NCBI GenBank assembly: GCA_031549965.1
Contig: JAVBPB010000104.1
Location: forward strand, 1 to 35,458
DNA from: JAVBPB01 sp031549965
GTDB lineage: Bacteria; Bacillota; Clostridia; Lachnospirales; Lachnospiraceae
Length of the DNA stretch: 35,458 bases
Direction: 5' to 3'
Shown: positions 25,751-32,531 of the stretch, in pieces
How the letters are laid out: each line of letters starts with the position of its first letter
How positions within the stretch are numbered: position 1 is the first letter of the stretch
Notes under the pieces: generated by a model
The model's input: only the letters and a program-made list of their open reading frames with translations
The model's database searches: none
Told to the model about the DNA's origin: nothing
Program-made: the position numbers and the translations under genes

Positions 25751-25827
25751 TAATTTTCTCCTCCATTATGTAATTACGTTTATTATGCCAGATATATTTT
25801 TATTCTACTGTGACAATATCACATTCT

Positions 25828-26493
25828 TTACTTTTTATTCTTTACATAATTCTTTCCATGAAGTAATGGTTCAGATAAATTCTTAATGAAAAATTCAATA
25901 AATGGTCCTAAACAAAATGCTGTTAAAAATGTACCAACTCCTAATTTTACTCCACATATAAATCCTATAACTAAGCATATTAAATCTGTTGTTATTCTGC
26001 ATATTTTAAAATTTATGGAAGTTTTTTTTGCTATTATTAATGCCATTGCATCATAAGAAGAAACTCCCATATCCGCTGTATAATACAATGAAGATGATAT
26101 GCCAATAAGTACTAATCCAAATATCATAATCAATACTCTGCCCACCATATTTAAATCAGTTGATATACCATTTAGAGTATCAAGTGTAAATTGAGCAACA
26201 TTACCAATAATAAATATTGTTAATACAGTACTAATTCCAATATAATGTTTATCAAGAACAAAGGTTATTACCAAAAAAAGTGCTGTAAGTATTATAAACA
26301 TAGTTGAATATCCAATTTTTGTGACATCTCCTAATCCGGTAGCAAATCCATTATATGGATCTATTCCCAAATCAACATATTTTAAAATCCCTACTCCTAC
26401 TCCTGTTAAAACAAGTCCTATAATTGCCATACACAGTCTTTTAATAAAAATTATATCTTTAAAGTTTTTCATCCATTTATTAATATTAGACAT
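25828..26493 (-). CDS. YczE/YyaS/YitT-type membrane protein
   Basis: A 221-residue protein with five or six hydrophobic helices. It has repeated family motifs: VGVGILKYVDLGIDPYNGFATGL in the first half and ISSSLYYTADMGVSSYDAMALII in the second, an internal duplication typical of the COG2364 membrane proteins. Function is unproven; a transport role is often assumed. The start has AAAGGAG 8 bp upstream. It is divergent from the AraC-type regulator with 114 bp between, a layout that suggests regulation by it. Confidence 0.82.
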   Translation of the reverse strand: MSNINKWMKNFKDIIFIKRLCMAIIGLVLTGVGVGILKYVDLGIDPYNGFATGLGDVTKIGYSTMFIILTALFLVITFVLDKHYIGISTVLTIFIIGNVAQFTLDTLNGISTDLNMVGRVLIMIFGLVLIGISSSLYYTADMGVSSYDAMALIIAKKTSINFKICRITTDLICLVIGFICGVKLGVGTFLTAFCLGPFIEFFIKNLSEPLLHGKNYVKNKK

Positions 26494-26607
26494 TGTATAT
26501 CTCCTTTCAATATTGTATAATTCTTTTATATTATAAGGACATCCAATTTAATTTAATATAAATAATGAGCCATTTTTTAACACTATCCGGCCAAAGAAAG
26601 GATTGTT

Positions 26608-27516
26608 ATGCAAAGACTATATATTCCCTTAACAAAAGAAGGTTTAGAGATTTTAGATTATCCTTCAAGCTCATTTCCTTGTACCCATATTTTTGCAGAT
26701 ATTTCAATGTACTCTTCTAAAAATGTTCCTTGGCACTGGCACAATGATATTGAGATCTTTTATGTTAAATCTGGCTGTGCTAAATTTATTTTTAGTGAAC
26801 AATATATTATTATAAATCAATCTGAAGGGGGCTTTATTAACCGAAATGTTTTACACTCTGTAGAGCTTTATGGATGCCAAAGCTGTGAAATTATAACCTT
26901 TATATTTTCTCCCACTCTTTTTACAGGGGGCATTGAAAATCAATTATTTTTTAAGATATCTAATCCAATTCAATCCTCGTCAATGTTTGACTTTATTAAG
27001 TTTCAAAACGATATAAAATGGACAAAGGATTGTTTAAATAGTGTTGTTGCCGCTCATAATCTTTATTTGGATGATTTAGAAATAAAAGAATTTCTAGTTA
27101 TTGAACAGCTAATGCATATTTGGATTTTGCTCCTTTATAACAAGGACTTGCAATCAGCAAAAATAATTAACTACAATTCCATTAGCGAAACCCGGGTTAA
27201 AATTATGATGAATTTTATACATGAACACTATTTTGAATCTATTTCTCTGGATAAAATTGCAAAGTCTGCTAATATTAGCACCCGTGAATGTACAAGAGCT
27301 TTTAAAAATACTATTGGTATTTCTCCTATTACATATTTAATTAAATACAGAATAAATATTGCTGCATCACTTTTATCTACTACCATTTTACCTATTACTG
27401 AAATTGGTATAAAGGTTGGTTTTAATAATTCGAGCTATTTTACTAGGATGTTTGAAAGATATATGGGAGAGGGTCCTAAAAATTATAGAAAAGAAGGAGA
27501 AGCTTTGCCTTTTTAG
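26608..27516 (+). CDS. AraC-family transcriptional regulator with cupin sensor
   Basis: A 302-residue regulator. The N-terminal cupin-type ligand domain shows HWHNDIEIFYVKSG near 46-59 and a second strand pair near 75-95. Residues about 195-297 carry the two helix-turn-helix units: SLDKIAKSANISTRECTRAFK and ITEIGIKVGFNNSSYFTRMFER, ending in the usual GPKNYRKE. It would bind tandem direct repeats near a promoter in response to a small effector, unknown here. The start has GAAAGGA upstream. It is divergent from the YczE-type transporter, its most likely target. The stop codon lies inside the left arm of the terminator. Confidence 0.92.
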   Translation: MQRLYIPLTKEGLEILDYPSSSFPCTHIFADISMYSSKNVPWHWHNDIEIFYVKSGCAKFIFSEQYIIINQSEGGFINRNVLHSVELYGCQSCEIITFIFSPTLFTGGIENQLFFKISNPIQSSSMFDFIKFQNDIKWTKDCLNSVVAAHNLYLDDLEIKEFLVIEQLMHIWILLLYNKDLQSAKIINYNSISETRVKIMMNFIHEHYFESISLDKIAKSANISTRECTRAFKNTIGISPITYLIKYRINIAASLLSTTILPITEIGIKVGFNNSSYFTRMFERYMGEGPKNYRKEGEALPF

Positions 27517-27540
27517 TCCTTTTACTTCTAAAAAGGCAAA
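27504..27540. terminator. terminator overlapping the AraC stop codon
   Basis: A 13-bp perfect stem (27504-27516 with 27528-27540, TTTGCCTTTTTAG). The TAG stop is the inner end of the left arm. It may also serve the convergent gene ending at 27549. Confidence 0.75.
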
Positions 27541-27548
27541 TCTTAATT

Positions 27549-27848
27549 TTAGTATTTTGTAATATCCATTCCCTTAATTTTTTTAGTTTGAGATAATATT
27601 AATGGCAAAAGAATAATGACATTACATAAAATTATCATCATAACACCAACCCTTGAAAAGTACCAAAGCTCCAACCCTTTGTTATATAATATAAGATTGT
27701 TAAATAAGTATAAAAAAATAAAAATTCCAATAATCAAAACAATAAAGCTTTCCCTAATACGTAATAATCCCATTAAAAACAATATAGAAATTACGCTAAG
27801 AACCATTCGTTCTCGTATAGAAATTATTCCATCACCTAATATTTCCAT
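27549..27848 (-). CDS. small three-helix membrane protein, unknown
   Basis: A 99-residue protein with three predicted membrane helices (about 14-29, 32-54 and 65-87) and charged ends. A GAGG site lies 6 bp before the ATG. It follows the zinc-ribbon membrane protein by 21 bp on the same strand, so they form a two-gene unit. I recognise no family; the pairing suggests a shared membrane-associated function. Confidence 0.65.
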   Translation of the reverse strand: MEILGDGIISIRERMVLSVISILFLMGLLRIRESFIVLIIGIFIFLYLFNNLILYNKGLELWYFSRVGVMMIILCNVIILLPLILSQTKKIKGMDITKY

Positions 27849-27869
27849 AAAAACCTCATTCTGATATCG

Positions 27870-28292
27870 TTAAGTATTTTGAGTAAATTCCTTCTTACAT
27901 TTTGCACAAGTAATAACTATTTTCCCTTTCCCTTTAGGAACTCTGACATAAGTTTTACAATGGGGACATTTAAAAAAACGATGAGTATTTCTTTCAGCAA
28001 ACATCCTTTTATAAATGTTAAACCTTGAAATTACTTTACCCCAAATAGACATAAACCACTGGTTTTCCTTATGCCTTCTGTTTAGATCCTTAGATAAGGT
28101 TCTAAGCAATACAACCAAAACACCAACATAATAAACAATCATTAACCAAGGGCTGTGAATAATTTGTGCCACAATAGTTAATACAATACTTACCACCAAA
28201 AGAGCTATAGAAAGCTTGTCAACTCCATTTCTTCCATACATAAACTTACTTATTCCATTGTAAAATTTCATTAAATACTCTTGCCATTTCAT
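27870..28292 (-). CDS. membrane protein with C-terminal zinc ribbon
   Basis: A 140-residue protein starting at the ATG with GGAGG 7 bp upstream; a TTG two codons earlier is less well placed. Two adjacent hydrophobic helices lie at about 28-43 and 49-64. A basic stretch (RTLSKDLNRRHKENQWF) follows, and a zinc ribbon at about 109-135 with CPHC and CAKC knuckles (KCPHCKTYVRVPKGKGKIVITCAKCKKEF is the whole ribbon, shown here as two knuckles around a basic turn). The topology suggests the ribbon faces the cytoplasm. The family is a common uncharacterised type in clostridia. It is the first gene of a two-gene unit with its own promoter. Confidence 0.75.
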   Translation of the reverse strand: MKWQEYLMKFYNGISKFMYGRNGVDKLSIALLVVSIVLTIVAQIIHSPWLMIVYYVGVLVVLLRTLSKDLNRRHKENQWFMSIWGKVISRFNIYKRMFAERNTHRFFKCPHCKTYVRVPKGKGKIVITCAKCKKEFTQNT

Positions 28293-28368
28293 AGTCAAAC
28301 CTCCATTATTTTCAATTATATATTAAATTAATTCTCCTCACTTTTAATCTCTTTACCATATTTATAAT

Positions 28369-28397
28369 ATAATATCACATGAATATGGGTATTTCAA
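28369..28397 (-). promoter_or_regulatory. promoter of the zinc-ribbon membrane gene pair
   Basis: On the minus strand TTGAAA (28397-28392), 17 bp, TATTAT (28374-28369), with TG one base before the -10. Confidence 0.65.
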
Positions 28398-28504
28398 GGA
28401 AAGTTAGATTATACATTTATTAAATTTAATATAACATATTAAAAATTAAATAAAAATTCTATATTTTTATGATTAAAGGCTTCAATTCAAGCTCCATATC
28501 ACGA

Positions 28505-28530
28505 AAAGGACTGTTGCACAACAGTCCTTT
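28505..28530 (-). terminator. terminator of the AlbA_2-ATPase-TOPRIM operon
   Basis: An 11-bp perfect stem (AAAGGACTGTT/AACAGTCCTTT) with a 4-base loop, about 19 bp after the TOPRIM-like gene stop, with a short T run on the minus strand. Confidence 0.8.
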
Positions 28531-28548
28531 AGTTAAAATTGATGATTT

Positions 28549-29238
28549 TTAATTATTATTAATTGAATCCAAATAAATTGAAAAATTGGAGTATCTTTTC
28601 AAGGAATTATTTCCTTCCATAATAAAATTCCAGCTCTCTTTATATGAACCCTTTACTGCAAATTCATTTGAATTAAAAAAATGGATAAATTTTTCTGGCA
28701 TATTTAAAAAATCTGTTTCAAATTTTGTGGCGTAGTGAGATTTGTCGCTCCTGTTAAGGTTTTGTTCATTATGCAATACATGATCCATATTACATGAAAA
28801 ATAATAAACACTATATGGAATTGTCTTCCATACCTTATTTAAATTTATAATTTTATTTAGAATTTCACGTTTATGCTTGTTGCGATCAATTGTCATATTA
28901 ACTTTTGATGTTACTATCGCTTCATCTGAATATTGATTTTTGTTTTCTTTGCCTTCTATAATATTTACATCTGGAATATATGCACCATCCATATCAATGA
29001 TGTGAACTACATGTAAAAAATCCTTAGGCTTAAAAATTCTACCACTAAATTCTTTTACTATATTACCTATTTTAGCAGATATATTACCAGAATTACTACT
29101 ATATTCAGTTGTAAGATCTCCATTTGTAATTTGAAAATGAACTGATTTCCCTTCTAATACCTGATTCATACATAAAGCAAGACTTGTTTTATCATTAATT
29201 CCCTCTACAATAAATAATACTATTTTTTTACTTTCCAT
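28549..29238 (-). CDS. TOPRIM-like protein paired with ATPase, putative nuclease
   Basis: About 229 residues from the ATG at 29238 (a GTG at 29247 would add three). The opening KKIVLFIVEGINDKTSLAL has the invariant Glu of TOPRIM folds (Glu12), and VVHIIDMDGAYI near 80-86 supplies the DxD pair (Asp82, Asp84). A later FSCNMDHVLHN segment resembles the third conserved region of OLD/DUF4435-like proteins. TOPRIM domains of this kind cut nucleic acid or act as effectors in ATPase-paired phage defence (OLD, Gabija, PARIS). The gene overlaps the ATPase gene by 11 bp, so the two are translationally coupled. The exact family is not recognised; RloB- or AbiLii-like assignments are possible alternatives. 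Confidence 0.65.
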   Translation of the reverse strand: MESKKIVLFIVEGINDKTSLALCMNQVLEGKSVHFQITNGDLTTEYSSNSGNISAKIGNIVKEFSGRIFKPKDFLHVVHIIDMDGAYIPDVNIIEGKENKNQYSDEAIVTSKVNMTIDRNKHKREILNKIINLNKVWKTIPYSVYYFSCNMDHVLHNEQNLNRSDKSHYATKFETDFLNMPEKFIHFFNSNEFAVKGSYKESWNFIMEGNNSLKRYSNFSIYLDSINNN

Positions 29239-30667
29239 CTTCTTCACCAGCCAGTCTAAACGCTCTGCTAATCATGTATGGATTAGTTGTCTCATATATA
29301 CATTCATTTTGCCCACCCAGAATTATATCATGAAAATATAAATCTCTGAAATTATTACTAGTTTTTACTTTTTTAAATCTAATATATCTGTTGTTTTCAT
29401 TTGTAGTAGTAAACATAATATTTTTTTTATTTAGAACCTCCAACGGTCTTAAATTGTGAGATGTAAATATTAGCTGCCCTTTTCCGTGTTCTTCAACTAT
29501 TTTTAATATTTCACCTAATAAATACTCAAATATACCTGAATCAAATTCATCAACTACCAAAGTTGCAGATGAGTTATTAAAAACCATAATTAGACCATAA
29601 AGAACTGAAACTAACTTCTTTATACCATCTGATTCATATTTTAGGGGTATAGTTGTATTACCTCTGTTAGCAACAATCTGGGCCAATACTACTTCTTCAT
29701 TATTTTTATCAAGTCTTGTTCCAAGTTTTTTAAGTTTAATGTTTAATCCGGGTACTATCTCCTTAAGTACCATATTAATTAATTCCATTTTTTCTGCAAT
29801 TGATTCAAAGAAAACCTGAGGTATATGAGATGTAGCATTTAAGTTAAGTCTCCCCTTTAATAAGGCAATATTGTTTTCTTCTTTTAAAACAAAGGAAAAT
29901 GGCAAGGCAATATTTGCATTAATGATTCCTGCCTCGGCATTGCTTATTACGTGTAAATTATAGGTAGCATAATGATGTAAAATGCTAAAAATACTTTTAT
30001 ATTCTTCTTCCATCTGACTTTTATCTATAATATGTTTTAATTCCCTAGAAAATAAAAATGATCTTGATGATTTTTTCATAAGAAGTTTTGTTACTCTAAG
30101 CTCGTCTTCTATACTTTTATTCCCAGTAATTAATTGAGAAATTCTTCCTCTTTGCTCAAAAATATTATAACTTTCTTCGTTATAGCTTAGTATTGAAGTC
30201 ATTCTGGTCCATTTTCCATTATTATATTTTGACATACTTAACTTTTCCATTGATACATATACTGAATTTTTCTCTGAATCTGTATGCTCTTGGTCTATAT
30301 CTATAAAGTCAAGTTCACTGTATTGTTCATTTTTCTTTAAAGCAAATTCATATATTACTTTAAATTGCTGCTTTTTTTCATTAATAACACTTAATTCAAA
30401 ACTACATTTTGCATCAATCATTCCATATTTTATTGAGTTTCCACAATCCATACTTAATTTATTTCCAAGTATTAAATTTTTAAATAATCCTAATGCATAA
30501 ATTAAGGTTGTTTTTCCTGAACCGTTTTGGCCATAGATTCCAAGTACGTCTGATTTTTCCTCGAAAATGTTTTCTCGCATATTGCACGTAAACTGTATTA
30601 CGCCTTTTCCAACGTTTTTAAGATTATAAATCTCTATTTTTTGTAATCTTATATTTGTATCTTTCAT
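29228..30667 (-). CDS. ABC-type (AAA_15/AAA_21) ATPase of an ATPase-TOPRIM pair
   Basis: A 479-residue SMC/ABC-like ATPase, soluble. Walker A GQNGSGKTT is at residues 46-54, near the N-terminus as in the AAA_15/AAA_21 group. A signature-like YESDGIKKLVSVLYGL follows at 344-359, then Walker B ATLVVDEFDSG with Asp373 and Glu374, and an H-loop FTSHN with His404. The ~290-residue insertion between Walker A and signature is helical and idiosyncratic. Such ATPases (RloA, AbiLi, AriA, OLD) work with a nuclease or effector. The start has AGAGGGAG upstream. It follows the AlbA_2 gene by 38 bp and overlaps the TOPRIM-like gene. Confidence 0.85.
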   Translation of the reverse strand: MKDTNIRLQKIEIYNLKNVGKGVIQFTCNMRENIFEEKSDVLGIYGQNGSGKTTLIYALGLFKNLILGNKLSMDCGNSIKYGMIDAKCSFELSVINEKKQQFKVIYEFALKKNEQYSELDFIDIDQEHTDSEKNSVYVSMEKLSMSKYNNGKWTRMTSILSYNEESYNIFEQRGRISQLITGNKSIEDELRVTKLLMKKSSRSFLFSRELKHIIDKSQMEEEYKSIFSILHHYATYNLHVISNAEAGIINANIALPFSFVLKEENNIALLKGRLNLNATSHIPQVFFESIAEKMELINMVLKEIVPGLNIKLKKLGTRLDKNNEEVVLAQIVANRGNTTIPLKYESDGIKKLVSVLYGLIMVFNNSSATLVVDEFDSGIFEYLLGEILKIVEEHGKGQLIFTSHNLRPLEVLNKKNIMFTTTNENNRYIRFKKVKTSNNFRDLYFHDIILGGQNECIYETTNPYMISRAFRLAGEEDGK

Positions 30668-30705
30668 TGCTCAACTCCCTCTTAACATTACAGATCGATT
30701 TATAC

Positions 30706-32166
30706 TTATCTTTCAAAGTTTTCTCCTGCTAAAAGATAAGTTGTTCTTTTTGCAGCACCTTGTTTTTTTATAAAACCTGCTTTTACCATATCGCCTAGTA
30801 TAGTTCTAGCCCTTCTTTCCTTAACTTTCAGTAAAATTTCAACCTGTCCTGATGTAATTTGCCCATTGGCTTCTATAAATTCTATTATTCGCTTATGTTG
30901 CTTATTCACATATTGTATATCCGGCACTTTTTCAACTTGTTCCGGCACTTTTTTACCTTGAACCGGAATCATTTCATTAAGAATTTCCTCTTTTCGATAA
31001 AGATTTATTCTAAAATCACCATCAAAATCAATTAGTTCCGGCTCCTCCAAACCATAATCCTTACATTGCTGAATCATTCTTGGAATTCCACTTCCCCAAC
31101 TTTCAATTATTTTCATATATGCAAAAGCACTGGAAATACCCCTATTTCTAATTTTTGAATATCCCTCTTTCATTTTTTCAATAGATACTCCACTCAATAA
31201 CATACCCGGTGATGTTACCTCTAAACGGTCATCATATAAAGCAATTTGTACATTGGCTGGTTCCAGATAGCTACGATGGCATACAGCATTGCAAATCATT
31301 TCCCTAACAGTCCCAATAGGGAATTCATAAACATCCTGCCTATACAATCCCTCAATTTTTGCTCCCATACGAATCATACGTAAAACAAAATTATATGCCT
31401 CATCAATTTGGCTCTGAATCGAACCTCCATAATTTTTTCTATCCACAAAAATAGCTCTATTACTACCTTTGAAAACTGCACACTGAATATTTGCTTGTAT
31501 AAATGGAATACCTTTTCCCGACAGAAGGCAGAATCCATTACTTGGAAGTAACTCTCCATTTCTTTCAATAAGAAGCCCCCAAGAAATCAATTGGTTGGGA
31601 GTCAATTTACGAACTTTATCACGTTCTGCATCACCCCTACACATTTTTCTTGCGTAATCGGTCATTTCACTGCACAACTTCTCAATTTCTTCCTCAGTTA
31701 CCGTTTGTTGCTCTGCAATAAGCTGATCAAAACTACCATTTGTCCCCTCAAGAATTAATTCCTGTATCATATAAGGTTCCGCTAATCTTGTTGTTCCTCC
31801 TGAGCGAATATAGGTTCCTTTACTTATTCCCATTGATTTAATATAATATGGGCGTTGTTTCCCTGAAATAATTTCAACAATTATAATTATTTTACCTTCT
31901 ATTTCCTGAATGTTTATATCTGGAATGATCATTGGCTCACAACTATCTGAAATAGCATTAATTATATCATCCATTGTTTGAAATATAGTGTCATTACTGA
32001 TACCAACAACTTCATGGTTATCGTCTTTTACACCAAAAATCAGCCGACCTCCATTCCCATTTGCAAAGGCAACAACTGTTTTCATATACTTAATGCTCTT
32101 TTGTGGTAGCATCTCCTTAAACTCTACAATTTTAGATTCTCCATTAAGAATTTTTTCAATGGTCAT
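30706..32166 (-). CDS. AlbA_2 (Schlafen-like) / HATPase_c_4 / winged-helix protein
   Basis: About 486 residues from the ATG at 32166 (AGGAAGG upstream), where family members usually begin (MTIEKILNGESKIVEFKE); an ATG at 32190 with its own AGGAAG would add eight. Residues about 1-130 form the AlbA_2 domain (ESKIVEFKE, NGNGGRLIFGVKDD), related to the Schlafen core. Residues about 250-400 are a GHKL-type ATP-binding domain (REMICNAVCHRSY, DDRLEVTSPGML, GSGIPRM). A linker has three 7-residue units beginning VPVQGKK, VPEQVEK and VPDIQYV. A winged helix ends the protein. Members of COG2865 are labelled transcriptional regulators, and some sit in defence islands. It is first in a three-gene operon. 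Confidence 0.85.
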   Translation of the reverse strand: MTIEKILNGESKIVEFKEMLPQKSIKYMKTVVAFANGNGGRLIFGVKDDNHEVVGISNDTIFQTMDDIINAISDSCEPMIIPDINIQEIEGKIIIIVEIISGKQRPYYIKSMGISKGTYIRSGGTTRLAEPYMIQELILEGTNGSFDQLIAEQQTVTEEEIEKLCSEMTDYARKMCRGDAERDKVRKLTPNQLISWGLLIERNGELLPSNGFCLLSGKGIPFIQANIQCAVFKGSNRAIFVDRKNYGGSIQSQIDEAYNFVLRMIRMGAKIEGLYRQDVYEFPIGTVREMICNAVCHRSYLEPANVQIALYDDRLEVTSPGMLLSGVSIEKMKEGYSKIRNRGISSAFAYMKIIESWGSGIPRMIQQCKDYGLEEPELIDFDGDFRINLYRKEEILNEMIPVQGKKVPEQVEKVPDIQYVNKQHKRIIEFIEANGQITSGQVEILLKVKERRARTILGDMVKAGFIKKQGAAKRTTYLLAGENFER

Positions 32167-32220
32167 GTTATCACGCCTTCCTGCTTTCATACATATACTT
32201 CCTGTAATTTATATTTATCC

Positions 32221-32249
32221 ATTATACACACAAACTACAATTTTCACAA
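32221..32249 (-). promoter_or_regulatory. promoter of the AlbA_2-ATPase-TOPRIM operon
   Basis: On the minus strand TTGTGA (32249-32244), 17 bp, TATAAT (32226-32221). GTGTGTATAAT gives an extended -10 context. Confidence 0.75.
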
Positions 32250-32450
32250 GCTCATAAATTCAAATTATTCTATTCTTAAAGTCTAACCAGAATTCCAAAA
32301 TTATTATATATTGTGTTCTAATTGAACTTTATTATACATGATTTTCAAACAAGTGGTATATGCTAATAAATATTAGAAGGGATGATTTTGATTAAATAAT
32401 AAAAATATTCTTATATATTTCACATAATTTACGGTGCTTAATAAAACCAA
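32250..32450. other. intergenic DNA between operon promoter and receptor terminator
   Basis: The 340-bp gap holds the operon promoter at its left and the chemoreceptor terminator at its right. In between I see only AT-rich sequence, with no open frame with a start signal and no clear repeat. Confidence 0.5.
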
Positions 32451-32497
32451 AAAAAATGTTGTAAAATAGTTTTAAATACTACCTTGCAACATTTTTT
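32451..32497 (-). terminator. terminator of the dCache chemoreceptor
   Basis: AAAAAATGTTG (32451-32461) pairs with CAACATTTTTT (32487-32497); 11 bp with a 25-base loop, starting 35 bp after the stop, with a T run built into the arm. Confidence 0.7.
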
Positions 32498-32531
32498 ATT
32501 TATTTTTATGTATCTAAATTTTTAGTTATAT

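Noticed and set aside
28549..30667. Naming the ATPase-TOPRIM pair as PARIS, Gabija or AbiL
   Set aside because: Motifs fit the general class but not any one system clearly by eye; a profile search is needed.
30918..30985. CRISPR-like short repeats
   Set aside because: The 21-bp period is in frame and encodes a protein linker; no CRISPR array, cas gene or transposase gene was seen in the window.
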